NCBI GenBank assembly: GCA_028282685.1
Contig: JANQHK010000107.1
Span: 1 to 50,212 of the forward strand
Length of the DNA stretch: 50,212 nt
From: Phycisphaeraceae bacterium
GTDB lineage: Bacteria > Planctomycetota > Phycisphaerae > Phycisphaerales > Zrk34
Direction: 5' to 3'
In this document: positions 16,886 through 25,265 of the stretch, piece after piece
Numbering within the stretch: the first letter of the stretch is position 1
Layout of the letters: each line of letters begins with the position of its first letter
The notes under the pieces: model-generated
What the model saw: the letters and a program-made list of their open reading frames with translations, nothing else
Database searches by the model: none
Told to the model about the DNA's origin: nothing
Translations under genes and position numbers: made by a program

Positions 16886-17004
16886 CGCGCCCTGCCGGTT
16901 GAAAAAACTCACTAGTTATTTGAAAAAACCTGCATTCGTACGTCTGTAAGGGGGGGATGGTCCCCGTCTGTATTCACTCAATACGCTTCAGCAGGAGAAC
17001 CTTC

Positions 17005-18450
17005 ATGAATCGCCGCACCCTGATGGTGGCCTGGGGTCTGGCCTGGGCGGGTTTGTGGATATCGTCTGTTTCAGCCGCCCCACCGGTTCAAGATCGCAAG
17101 CCCTACGAACAGCAATTGAACAAAACCATAGCATTCCAGATAGACACGCCGTTGTACAAAGCGGTTCAGAAACTGGGCGGCCTGGCTGGATTACGGATTC
17201 GCCTGGACGGCGAAACCATGGAATCGGCCGGACACACCGATGTCAAAATCGAGGAAAAGCAAATCAGCGTCTTCAACGCACTTGAGACCGTTTGCGTTGA
17301 ATCCGATTTGCGGCTCGATTGGCATTTTATCGATGGCGAAGTGGTCATTGCCATGCGGGACAAAATCGCCAAGTCGGGCATGGTCCACAAGGTTTACGAT
17401 GCCCGCCTGCTCCTCATACAGCCGCGCAACTACCGCGCGACCGATTACGGGCTGAAGACAAATATTTTCGATGACACCGCCGGGGTATGCATCTTTGCTG
17501 ACATTTCAGAGCCGGACGAAGAGGCCGAACTTACCAAAAAAGGAAGCCAACTTGCGGACGCGATTCGGAATCACATTGAGCCGGAAGGCTGGCTTGCCAA
17601 TGGTGGTCTGTCGCAACGCATTTCCTGTGACAAAGGCCTGCTTCTGGTTTACGCCTCTCCCCAGATTCATAAACAGGTTGCCGCTTTTCTTGATGAATAC
17701 CACAAGACGCAGTGCAAGATGATCGCACTGGATATGCGACTGGTGGCAGCGCCGCGTCAGGATGTGGAAAAATTGCTGAGCCAGTCGTCCACCGCCCCGG
17801 TGCTCAACGCCGAAGCCGCCGATCGTTTTGTCGCCATGCTAACCAAACAACAGGACAAGGGCTGGGGCATTGCACAAATTCGGCAACTCTGTACGAACCG
17901 CCAACAGATTGCCATAACCGTGGGTGAAGAAAAGACGATCGTTTCCGATCTCGAACCGGTTGGGACGAACTCGGCCATGAGCTTCGATCCCGAAATCGAT
18001 GTGCTGTTGCGTGGGGCAACGGTTCAGATCCGCCCCCACGCCAGCCAAAACAACCAAAGCATCTACGTGCAATTGTCGACGATGCTCACCGCGCCTCGTC
18101 TGGAACGCACGGCGGCAATCTCCACTCCTGTGGGCGAACCGGTCCAGGCAATCCGAGCGGGCGGATATATCAATGGCAAGATCGATAAGGAAACCGGGAA
18201 ACTGAAAGACGCCTACAACAACACCACGGGAACCCTGCAAACGGATCCCAGTGGTGGAAGCGTTGCCTCCATCAATCAGCCGGACAACGAGATTCTGACC
18301 TTTCAGAGCGACATCACACTCCCGGATCGCGGGGCCGCAGTGCTCTCGTGTTCAACGGAATTACTGAACAAGCTGTGCCCCGGAATTCAACTCGACAACG
18401 CCAGCGAGTTGGTCCTGTTCATTCGGGCCAAAGTGGTGGAGGTGAAATAA
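17005..18450 (+). CDS. exported protein with secretin N-domain-like regions
   Basis: A 481-residue protein with a signal peptide (MNRRTLMVAWGLAWAGLWIS, cleavage after VSA). The ATG at 17005 is preceded by AGGAGA. Residues about 40-115 resemble an STN/secretin short N-domain (TPLYKAVQKLGGLAGLRIRL, VKIEEKQISVFNALETV). Residues about 180-240 look like a secretin N1-type unit (GLLLVYASPQIHKQVAAFLD). A C-terminal region ends with ITLPDRGAAVLSCS, similar to the VPDGGTVLLGG strand of secretins. It is too short to contain a full secretin barrel and no other secretion genes adjoin it. It may be a periplasmic relative of type II/III secretion components; the function is unknown. Confidence 0.68.
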   Translation: MNRRTLMVAWGLAWAGLWISSVSAAPPVQDRKPYEQQLNKTIAFQIDTPLYKAVQKLGGLAGLRIRLDGETMESAGHTDVKIEEKQISVFNALETVCVESDLRLDWHFIDGEVVIAMRDKIAKSGMVHKVYDARLLLIQPRNYRATDYGLKTNIFDDTAGVCIFADISEPDEEAELTKKGSQLADAIRNHIEPEGWLANGGLSQRISCDKGLLLVYASPQIHKQVAAFLDEYHKTQCKMIALDMRLVAAPRQDVEKLLSQSSTAPVLNAEAADRFVAMLTKQQDKGWGIAQIRQLCTNRQQIAITVGEEKTIVSDLEPVGTNSAMSFDPEIDVLLRGATVQIRPHASQNNQSIYVQLSTMLTAPRLERTAAISTPVGEPVQAIRAGGYINGKIDKETGKLKDAYNNTTGTLQTDPSGGSVASINQPDNEILTFQSDITLPDRGAAVLSCSTELLNKLCPGIQLDNASELVLFIRAKVVEVK

Positions 18451-18489
18451 GCGTTTCGGGCAGTGCCGCCATCGCCCAGGGAAGAGAAG

Positions 18490-18798
18490 TTACGTCTTGG
18501 CGCGATCGATGATGCGTGCCACGGCGCGGCCGAGCTTGGCGGCGCACTCGCTGACGGCCTCGTAGATATCGCCGGCGGCAGCTTCGACGGCCAGCGGTTG
18601 CTTTCCGGCCAGGCGGACTTCCATGGTGCAGCGTTTGTCATCGGGCCCGCGACGTTTCTGCTTGTCATCGCGCAGATGCACTTCCACGCGCGTGATGCGC
18701 TGAGCGGAAAGATTCAGTTCCTTGACCAATTGCTGTTCGACATGTTCGGACAAAGCCGGACTGCTGTTGATATCACCAAAATTAATCTGCACCTGCAT
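18490..18798 (-). CDS. hpf: ribosome hibernation promoting factor, short form (HPF/RaiA family)
   Basis: A 102-residue protein beginning MQVQINFGDINSSPALSEHV and containing RVEVHLRDDKQ, CTMEVRLAGKQPLAVEAAA and DIYEAVSECAAKLGRAVARI. This is the beta-alpha-beta-beta-beta-alpha domain of HPF/YfiA proteins. It binds the 30S decoding region and silences ribosomes in stationary phase. It lacks the long-form dimerisation domain. ATG 18798 is preceded by GAGGATG; an upstream frame to 18879 runs through a large hairpin and is unlikely. It follows rplQ by 112 bp on the same strand, so it may be co-expressed with the ribosomal operon. Confidence 0.88.
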   Translation of the reverse strand: MQVQINFGDINSSPALSEHVEQQLVKELNLSAQRITRVEVHLRDDKQKRRGPDDKRCTMEVRLAGKQPLAVEAAAGDIYEAVSECAAKLGRAVARIIDRAKT

Positions 18799-18839
18799 GG
18801 CGGCATCCTCACACAGAATCGGGCTGGTATCGATACGCC

Positions 18840-18886
18840 AACGACCGCGCGCCGGTTCGAGAGTCTCGCACCCGCGCACGGTCGTT
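18840..18886 (-). promoter_or_regulatory. long stem-loop between rplQ and hpf
   Basis: AACGACCG and CGGTCGTT bracket a 47-nt stem with GCGC/GCGC and further CGAG/CTCG-type pairing. Only three internal mismatches are seen before a 3-nt loop. No U-tract follows on either strand, so it may be an RNA-processing or transcript-stabilising site, or a Rho-independent pause, separating the operon from hpf. Confidence 0.55.
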
Positions 18887-18910
18887 TGGTGTGTTCATTT
18901 CAGTCGTGGC

Positions 18911-19633
18911 TCAATCGGCTTTTTTTTCGTCTTCTTCAACGGGCGATTGTTCCTCGGCGGCTGCGTCGTCGGTAGATTCGACCGGCGGCGCTGCGTCCTG
19001 CACTTCGGCGGCGGTTTCTCCGGCCGTCTCGGCGGCCTGCGCAGGCACCTGCTCGGTATCCGCTTCGGCTTCGGCCTCGGTTTCCACTTCAGCGACAGGC
19101 GTTTCCTCTTCGACGTCGCCCTTGCGGAGTTTGGCGGCGTAAGCGGTGCGGTTGTCCTGCATGCGGCGGCGGCGGGAGAACTTGCCCTTGACCGACGGGC
19201 CTTCCTCTTCGCCGACCAGTTGCAGAATCACCAGCGCTCCCCCGTCACCGATGCGGCGCCTGGCGAGTTTGATGATGCGGGTGTATCCGCCGGGCCGATC
19301 GGCAAAGCGCGGGCCCACCTCGTCGAAGAGTTTCTGGATGAGGGTCTTTTCGCGGCCGTCGTCATGCTCTTCGAAGATCGGGTCGCCGCTCTGCTTGTCG
19401 GTCACGGCCAAACGACGATCGTTGAGAATCGACAGGGCGCGCCGGCGCGCCGGCAGATCCCCCTGGCGCGCCAGGGTAATCAGCTTCTCGACCATGGGCT
19501 GGACGGCCTTGGCCTTGGGCAGCGTGGTGGTGATCTGGCCGTGCTGGATCACGCCGGCGGCGAGATTGCGGAACATCGCGGTGCGATGCTCGGTATCGCG
19601 ACCCAGTTTGTATCCGGAGATGCGGTGTCTCAT
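18911..19633 (-). CDS. rplQ: 50S ribosomal protein L17 with acidic C-terminal tail
   Basis: A 240-residue protein. Residues 1-120 are canonical L17 (MRHRISGYKLGRDTEHRTAM, NLAAGVIQHGQITTTLPKAK). The core extends to about residue 173, and the last 67 residues are almost entirely Glu, Ala, Asp, Thr, Val and Pro. E. coli L17 is 127 residues. ATG 19633 follows AGGAGG. L17 lies near the peptide exit tunnel. The tail has no recognisable fold. It is the last ribosomal gene of the operon, 76 bp after rpoA. Confidence 0.96.
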   Translation of the reverse strand: MRHRISGYKLGRDTEHRTAMFRNLAAGVIQHGQITTTLPKAKAVQPMVEKLITLARQGDLPARRRALSILNDRRLAVTDKQSGDPIFEEHDDGREKTLIQKLFDEVGPRFADRPGGYTRIIKLARRRIGDGGALVILQLVGEEEGPSVKGKFSRRRRMQDNRTAYAAKLRKGDVEEETPVAEVETEAEAEADTEQVPAQAAETAGETAAEVQDAAPPVESTDDAAAEEQSPVEEDEKKAD

Positions 19634-19709
19634 GGCGGTTTCCTCCTGCACGATCAACGCCGGGCTTTCCGTGCGTCGCAGGTGCAGAGCCGGTCAATCG
19701 GCCGGGTAC

Positions 19710-20831
19710 TTAATTCGGTTCCTCGGGTTCTTTGGTCGGTTCGGGCTCGGTGTCGATGCCCTCGAACCCTGCCGTCATTTCGTCTTGTTCATCCTCCCCC
19801 TCTTCGCCTTCCTCGCCCTTCTCGATGACGACCGGCTCGAACTCCACGCCTTCCGGCATGGCCATGCCTAACGCCAGGCCCATGTCCTCCAGCTTCCGCT
19901 TGACTTCCTTGAGGGAGGTCTTGCCGAAGGCCCGCATGGTCAGCAGTTCGGATTCGGTCAGCGAAGCCAGTTGGCCCACATGCTGCACGTTGGAGGCCTC
20001 GAGGCAGTTGCTCGCCCGGACCGACAGTTCCAGATCCTCCATGGGCAGTTGCAGCTTTTCGATCAGCTCCTCATCGATCGCGACGGAGGCCTTGGCCGCT
20101 TCGGTGATCTGCTCGGCTCCGAGTTCGTGGTAGAGCACGAAAGGATTGAGGTGCTTGCGGAGCACTTTGGCCGCCTCAATCATCGCCATCTCCGGCGAGA
20201 CGGCGCCATTGGTCCAGACTTCCAGGGTGAGTTTGTCGTAGTTGGTTTTCTGGCCCACGCGGGTGTCTTCCACCTTGTAGCGCACGCGCAGGACGGGCGA
20301 GAAAATCGCGTCGACATGAATCCAGCCCACTTCCTGCTCTTCCTCGCGCTCCATGAGTTCCGAGGCGGGGACGTATCCCCGACCGCGCTCGACGAGAAAC
20401 TCCACGTCGAAATCGATCGATTCGGTCAGGTTGCAGATCACCAAGTCCTTGTTGAGGATGGTGATGGAGGTGTCGGCCTCGATCAGATCGGCCGTGACCT
20501 CACCGGGACCGGCGGCACTGAGGGTCATGGTCTTGGGTTCGTCGCTGTCCATCGCGACAACCAGATTTTTAATGTTGAGGATGATGTCTGTGGCATCTTC
20601 CTGCACACCGGTCAGCGAACTGAACTCGTGCTCGGCGTTGGCGATGCGAACCTTGGTGACGGCGGCGCCTTCGATGGTCGAAAGCAGCACGCGTCGCAGG
20701 GAGTTACCGACGGTGGTTCCCAAGCCGCGCTCGAAGGGCTCGACGACGAACTGGCCGTAGTAGTCGGTGTTGAGTTCGGGATCGGACAGAACGCGCGAGG
20801 GCAGTTCAAGGCCTCTCCATCGAATACGCAT
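19710..20831 (-). CDS. rpoA: DNA-directed RNA polymerase subunit alpha
   Basis: A 373-residue alpha subunit. The N-terminal dimerisation domain has GRGLGTTVGNSLRRVLLSTI-type sequence (here FERGLGTTVGNSLRRVLLST) and TDIILNIKNL. The C-terminal domain (about 265-320) has LELSVRASNCLEASNV and LLTMRAFGKTSLKEVKRKL, which contact UP elements and activators. A tail of about 50 residues after residue 324 is Glu/Gly/Asp/Pro-rich and absent from the 329-residue E. coli subunit. AGGAG precedes the ATG. rpsD, usual just upstream, is missing; a 114-bp gap with a CGCCGG/CCGGCG hairpin stands in its place. Confidence 0.98.
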   Translation of the reverse strand: MRIRWRGLELPSRVLSDPELNTDYYGQFVVEPFERGLGTTVGNSLRRVLLSTIEGAAVTKVRIANAEHEFSSLTGVQEDATDIILNIKNLVVAMDSDEPKTMTLSAAGPGEVTADLIEADTSITILNKDLVICNLTESIDFDVEFLVERGRGYVPASELMEREEEQEVGWIHVDAIFSPVLRVRYKVEDTRVGQKTNYDKLTLEVWTNGAVSPEMAMIEAAKVLRKHLNPFVLYHELGAEQITEAAKASVAIDEELIEKLQLPMEDLELSVRASNCLEASNVQHVGQLASLTESELLTMRAFGKTSLKEVKRKLEDMGLALGMAMPEGVEFEPVVIEKGEEGEEGEDEQDEMTAGFEGIDTEPEPTKEPEEPN

Positions 20832-20945
20832 GGCGGAATCTCCTGGGCAGCGCAGCCGGTTGTGGCTTTTCGCCCGCGGTATCGGTGACCTGTCGCCGGC
20901 TGCCGGCGGCGGCGGTCCCTTCTTCGCGCGGGTCGGTTGGGTGCG

Positions 20946-21323
20946 TTAGACGCGTCGTTTCTTGCGGGCTCGACATCCGTTGTGCGGAATCGGCGTGTTG
21001 TCCTGCACGGCGGTGATTTTCAGTCCCGCCGACTGCAACGAGGTCACGGCGGATTCGCGGCCGGGGCCCGGGCCCTTGATCCGCACTTCCACTTCACTCA
21101 TGCCCATCTTGCGGACCTTGGAGGCGGCGGATTCGGCGGCGCGTCCGGCGGCGAAAGGGGTGCTCTTGCGCGCGCCCTTGAAACCCACCGTTCCGGCCGA
21201 TTCCCACGCCAGGGTTTCGCCGTTGGTGTCGGTGATGGTGACCTGCGTGTTGTTGAACGTGGCTTTGATGTGGGCGATGCCCTTGACCACGTGCCGTCGG
21301 ATTTTCTTGCTGCGTTTGGCCAT
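20946..21323 (-). CDS. rpsK: 30S ribosomal protein S11
   Basis: A 125-residue S11 with [18 protein letters not shown] and [18 protein letters not shown], ending in [13 protein letters not shown]. It lies on the 30S platform near the mRNA exit channel. GAGGAG precedes the ATG. It sits between rpsM and rpoA. Confidence 0.98.
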   Translation of the reverse strand: MAKRSKKIRRHVVKGIAHIKATFNNTQVTITDTNGETLAWESAGTVGFKGARKSTPFAAGRAAESAASKVRKMGMSEVEVRIKGPGPGRESAVTSLQSAGLKITAVQDNTPIPHNGCRARKKRRV

Positions 21324-21413
21324 TGTTCTCCTCGAAGCTGCGGTCGCGACCGCCGGGGTCGCTCACTTCGTCGGTGCGGTCGCACGTGCGGTCCGCATGG
21401 GTTTGCTTTTGCT

Positions 21414-21794
21414 TTAGTGCCCCTTGACGCCCTTCTTGCCGGCGACGGTTTTCTTCTTGCCCTTGCGGGTGCGCGCGTTGGTCTGGGTGCGCTGGCCGCG
21501 CACGGGCAGGCCGCGCCGGTGGCGATCGCCGCGGTAGCACCGCGTGTCGCGCAGCCGGGCAATGTCCTGGCTGACCTGCCGGCGCAGGGCGCCCTCGACG
21601 ACGTAGTTGTTTTCGAGGATGTGCGCGATGCTGGCCAGCTCGTCTTCGGTCAGTTTGTTGGCCCGGACGCCGGGCTCGATGTTCGCTTCGCGGCAGATGT
21701 CGTCGGCGAACTTGGGACCGATACCGAAGATGTAACGCAGAGCGATACGGATCGGCTTGCTGTCCGGGATGTCCACACCTGAGATACGGGGCAT
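21414..21794 (-). CDS. rpsM: 30S ribosomal protein S13
   Basis: A 126-residue S13 (MPRISGVDIPDSKPIRIALR, helix-two-turn-helix YIFGIG, and the basic C-terminus RGLPVRGQRTQTNARTRKG). It belongs to the 30S head and contacts the 50S and the P-site tRNA. GGAG lies seven bases before the ATG. Confidence 0.98.
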   Translation of the reverse strand: MPRISGVDIPDSKPIRIALRYIFGIGPKFADDICREANIEPGVRANKLTEDELASIAHILENNYVVEGALRRQVSQDIARLRDTRCYRGDRHRRGLPVRGQRTQTNARTRKGKKKTVAGKKGVKGH

Positions 21795-21809
21795 AACGGG
21801 TCTCCGGGA

Positions 21810-21923
21810 TTATCCTTGTCGCTGCTTGTGCTTGGGGTTGGTGCAGATGACGCGCACCACGCCCTTGCGACGGATGATCTTGCAATTCTCACAAATGCGT
21901 TTGACGCTGGATCGAACTTTCAT
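21810..21923 (-). CDS. rpmJ: 50S ribosomal protein L36
   Basis: A 37-residue protein, [20 protein letters not shown], continuing to NPKHKQRQG. The zinc-binding set CxxC (11, 14), Cys 27 and His 32 is intact, so it is the zinc-binding form. GAGG precedes the ATG and the gene lies 8 bp after infA, as in most bacteria. Confidence 0.96.
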   Translation of the reverse strand: MKVRSSVKRICENCKIIRRKGVVRVICTNPKHKQRQG

Positions 21924-21931
21924 GACAAACC

Positions 21932-22147
21932 TCAGTGGCGGTAAGTGATGCGTCCCTTGTTCAAATCGTACGGGCTGATCTCCACGGAGACCCTGTCTCC
22001 GGGCACGATCTTGATGTAGTGCATGCGCATCTTTCCAGCCAGGTGGGCCAGGACCTCGTGACCGTTTTCCAGTCGCACCTTGAACATGGCGTTCGGCAGC
22101 GCGTCGGTCACCTCGGCCTCCACCTGGATCTTGTCTTCTTTGGCCAT
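21932..22147 (-). CDS. infA: translation initiation factor IF-1
   Basis: A 71-residue OB-fold protein, [20 protein letters not shown] through [10 protein letters not shown]. It occupies the A site of the 30S subunit during initiation. Its position between map and rpmJ is standard. Confidence 0.98.
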   Translation of the reverse strand: MAKEDKIQVEAEVTDALPNAMFKVRLENGHEVLAHLAGKMRMHYIKIVPGDRVSVEISPYDLNKGRITYRH

Positions 22148-22190
22148 ATGTCGCCCGGTGGTTGCCGGGCCTCCACGTTCGTATATCCGT

Positions 22191-22970
22191 TCACGTGCCG
22201 TCGGTCAGCACTTCGCAGCCGTTGTCGGTCACGGCGATCGTATGCTCGTAATGCGCGGCGGGCCGGCGGTCGGTCGTCACCACCGTCCACCCGTCTTCCA
22301 GCACCTTCACCTGTTCCGAGCCCATGCAGCACATCGGCTCCACGGCCAGAACCAGTCCCGGCGCCAGCTCAATGTCACGCGCCAGCAAGTCGTGGCTGAC
22401 GAAGTTCGGAACCTTCGGTTCCTCGTGCATCGAGCGGCCGATGCCGTGTCCGACGAAGTCCTTGACGACGCCGAACCCGGCCTTGACGGCGTAACCTTCC
22501 ATCAACCGAGCCACTTGCGACCACTTTCGTCCGGGCCGAATGTTCTGCCGGGCGATTTCGAGCACGTGCTCGGTCGTCTGGCAGAGCTTTCGGATCGCCG
22601 GTTCGACGTCGCCGACCAGGACGGTGGTGGCCGAGTCGCCGCACCAGCCATCGAGCCGGCAGCCGAAGTCGATGCTCACGATGTCGCCGTCGCGGATGAC
22701 CCGCGATCCCGGGATGCCGTGCACCACCTCCTCGTTGATGGAGACGCACGTGCAGGCCGGGAATCCTTCGCCCGGTTGATACGTGGGGTAGTTCTTAAAC
22801 AACCCCACGGCGCCGGTTTCATCGAGGACGGCCTGGGCCTGGGCGTCAACCTGCTCGGTCGTGGCGCCTGCCCGGCATGCCGCGGTGCACCGACGCAACG
22901 CTTCCCGCACAATTCGTCCGGACCGTCGCATCTGTTCGATCTGCTCACGATTCTTCAAGCTGATCGCCAT
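22191..22970 (-). CDS. map: methionine aminopeptidase type I
   Basis: A 259-residue enzyme that removes the initiator Met from nascent proteins. The five metal ligands are in [18 protein letters not shown] (two Asp), [12 protein letters not shown] (His), LAVEPMCC (Glu) and AHYEHT (Glu). The substrate-binding His is in [12 protein letters not shown] 22970 matches the family start ([20 protein letters not shown]). A longer GTG-started form from 23066 is possible but has no ribosome site. It follows secY directly; adk, which often separates the two, is absent. Confidence 0.95.
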   Translation of the reverse strand: MAISLKNREQIEQMRRSGRIVREALRRCTAACRAGATTEQVDAQAQAVLDETGAVGLFKNYPTYQPGEGFPACTCVSINEEVVHGIPGSRVIRDGDIVSIDFGCRLDGWCGDSATTVLVGDVEPAIRKLCQTTEHVLEIARQNIRPGRKWSQVARLMEGYAVKAGFGVVKDFVGHGIGRSMHEEPKVPNFVSHDLLARDIELAPGLVLAVEPMCCMGSEQVKVLEDGWTVVTTDRRPAAHYEHTIAVTDNGCEVLTDGT

Positions 22971-23078
22971 CGCGTGGACCGGTTCGGCGTCTGTCGTGCT
23001 GGTTCCGTCCGATCCGCCGAAAATCGGGAAACCCAAAATTGTAACACCTCGGGGCAATTCCGCCACCGGCGGTGGGAT

Positions 23079-24458
23079 TTATCCGCCATGGGCTCCGCGA
23101 ATCCGCGGTCCCTTGCCTCCCTTACCGCTACTGAGAAAACCCGAGTAATTCCGCATCAACAGCTGCGCTTCGATCCGCTGGACGAAATCCAGGCAGACGC
23201 TGACCGTAATCAGCAGGCCCGTACCACCCAGGAACGCCGAAACAAAGAACGGAATCCCCGCCCAGTTGGAAACCAGCGTGGGAATCACCGCAATCACCGC
23301 CAGAAAGCCGGCACCGACGTAGGTGATCCGTTCCATGACCTTTTCAAGATGTTCCGCGGTGCGCGGCCCAGGACGCAGGCCCGGAATGAACGAACCGTGA
23401 TCCCGCAGTTGCGTGCTCATCTCCTTCGGCTGGAACTGAACGGTCGTCCAGAAGTAGGCGAAGAAGTAGATCATGACCACGTAGACCAGGGTGTAGAGAT
23501 AGCCGCCCTGATTCTTACCCAGTTCGTTGTTGAGGAAGTTGAAGATGTCGGCAAAGAAGCCTTCCTTGTTCTGAAAGCGACCGGCCAAAGCGCCGAAGAT
23601 CATGGTGGGCAGCATCATCAGTGAACTGGCAAAGATGATGGGCATCACGCCGCCGTGGTTGACGCGCAGCGGCAGGTAACTGCGCTGTCCGCCGTAGACA
23701 CGACGACCGCGTGTGTGTTTGGCCTGCTGCACGGGAATGCGCCGCTGGCCCTGGGTGATCAACACCGAGCCGCCGACCACGAGAATGAACCCGCCCACCA
23801 GAAGAAGCAATTTCATCGGCCCAATCGTGGCGAATTCCTTGCCAACCCACAGTGCCGCGTCGTCCATGCGCGCCAGAATGCCGGCGGTGATGATCAACGA
23901 AGCGCCGTTGCCGATGCCGTATTTATCAATCTGTTCGCCCAGCCACATCATGAAGACGGTGCCGGCGGTCATGCCGGTAACGCCCGACAACCAGAAGAGC
24001 ATGGAGCCGCTGTAGTCGGGATAGACCCACTGCTGGCTCTCAAGGAAACTCATCCAGAACGCGGCCTGGATCACGCACAGACCCACGGTGGCGTAGCGGA
24101 TGTATTCCTGAAACTTCTGCCGCCCGGCCGGATCCTGCTGAAGTTTTTTTAGCTTATCGCTGACCGTTCCGAGCAACTGGAAGATAATCGCGGCGGAGAT
24201 GTAAGGCATGATGCCCAGGCCGAACAGCGTGGACTGGCTGAACGAACCGCCGGTAAAGATGGAAATATAGTCGAGCATGGCGCCAAAGACGGACTGCTCT
24301 TCGGCGGCTTTTTTCGCGGCATCGGCCATCGTCGCCTGGTCCACGCCCATCAGCGGAATCCAGAAGCCGATGCGATAGATCACCAGGATGAAGATGGTGA
24401 ACAGCAACCGCTTGCGCAGCTCGGGAATTTTGAAGATGTTGAAAAACGCCTGAAGCAT
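23079..24458 (-). CDS. secY: preprotein translocase subunit SecY
   Basis: A 459-residue polytopic membrane protein with ten predicted helices. Landmarks are the N-terminal LRKRLLFTIFILVIYRIGF, the plug/lateral-gate region GIMPYISAAIIFQLL, the cytoplasmic loop QGQRRIPVQQAKHTRGRRVY and GSFIPGLRPGPRTAEHLEKV. ATG 24458 follows AGGGG at six bases; a GTG just before it is less likely. It forms the protein-conducting channel with SecE and SecG, neither of which is in the window. Confidence 0.97.
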   Translation of the reverse strand: MLQAFFNIFKIPELRKRLLFTIFILVIYRIGFWIPLMGVDQATMADAAKKAAEEQSVFGAMLDYISIFTGGSFSQSTLFGLGIMPYISAAIIFQLLGTVSDKLKKLQQDPAGRQKFQEYIRYATVGLCVIQAAFWMSFLESQQWVYPDYSGSMLFWLSGVTGMTAGTVFMMWLGEQIDKYGIGNGASLIITAGILARMDDAALWVGKEFATIGPMKLLLLVGGFILVVGGSVLITQGQRRIPVQQAKHTRGRRVYGGQRSYLPLRVNHGGVMPIIFASSLMMLPTMIFGALAGRFQNKEGFFADIFNFLNNELGKNQGGYLYTLVYVVMIYFFAYFWTTVQFQPKEMSTQLRDHGSFIPGLRPGPRTAEHLEKVMERITYVGAGFLAVIAVIPTLVSNWAGIPFFVSAFLGGTGLLITVSVCLDFVQRIEAQLLMRNYSGFLSSGKGGKGPRIRGAHGG

Positions 24459-24470
24459 CACAAACCCCTG

Positions 24471-25181
24471 TTAACCGGCATCGTCCGATTTTTCCTCGGT
24501 TTCGGCCGGGGTATTGGTTTCATCCTTTTCGCCGGCCTTGGGTTCCTCTTCAGCTGGAGCCATCGCCTCGGCCTCGGGTTGCTGTTCCTCGGCTACGGCT
24601 TCCGCCTTGGCTTTGGTCTTTTTCTCCGGCTCGGTTTTCACTTCGGCCTTGGCTTTATCCTTGGCCGACTTCCGGGAAGGTTTCTCCTTCGCGGCCTTGG
24701 TCGTCTTGCCGTTCTCGTCAGACGGCTGCAGCGCAGTGACCGAGCCACCCGCGGCTTCGATTTTCTTCTTTGCCGATCCGGAAAACTTCTCCACGGTGAC
24801 GGTCAGTTTCTTGGTCAACTCGCCCTCGCCGAGAATCTTAATGGGATCGTCCTTGTGGCGAAGCAGTCCAACTTTGAGCAGGGATTCGCGATCGACGGTA
24901 TCGCCATCGGCAAAGCGCTGCTCAAGCGCACGGAGGTTGACTATGTTGTAGTTGGTACGGAAGCGCACGTTGGAAAAACCGCGTTTGGGAATGCGACGGA
25001 AGTACGGGGTCTGGCCGCCTTCGTAGAGCGCGTTGATCGAACCGGTGAAGCCCGCCCGGGAACCGGCACCCTTGTGTCCGCGTCCGGCGGTTTTTCCGGC
25101 GCCCGAACCGGGGCCGCGGCCGATGCGCTTGCGCGCCTTGTGCTTGCCGACCAACTTCGTGATTTCATGAATCATTGCCAT
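24471..25181 (-). CDS. rplO: 50S ribosomal protein L15 with charged C-terminal tail
   Basis: A 236-residue protein. The core (1-155) is L15: KRIGRGPGSGAGKTAGRGHKG, GFTGSINALYEGGQTPYFRR, and the closing KKKIEAAGGSVTAL. About 80 further residues are Lys/Ala/Glu-rich, shifting from basic (KEKPSRKSAKDKAKAEVK) to acidic. E. coli L15 is 144 residues. rpmD (L30), normally just upstream, is absent; the 84-bp gap to rpsE holds no gene. Confidence 0.96.
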   Translation of the reverse strand: MAMIHEITKLVGKHKARKRIGRGPGSGAGKTAGRGHKGAGSRAGFTGSINALYEGGQTPYFRRIPKRGFSNVRFRTNYNIVNLRALEQRFADGDTVDRESLLKVGLLRHKDDPIKILGEGELTKKLTVTVEKFSGSAKKKIEAAGGSVTALQPSDENGKTTKAAKEKPSRKSAKDKAKAEVKTEPEKKTKAKAEAVAEEQQPEAEAMAPAEEEPKAGEKDETNTPAETEEKSDDAG

Positions 25182-25265
25182 GGTCTATTCCACTCCGGCC
25201 GCTGGCCAGTCGTCGGCGTCGGCCGTCCGGCATCGACCCCGCGGATCGATGCATGGGTTGGGTGT

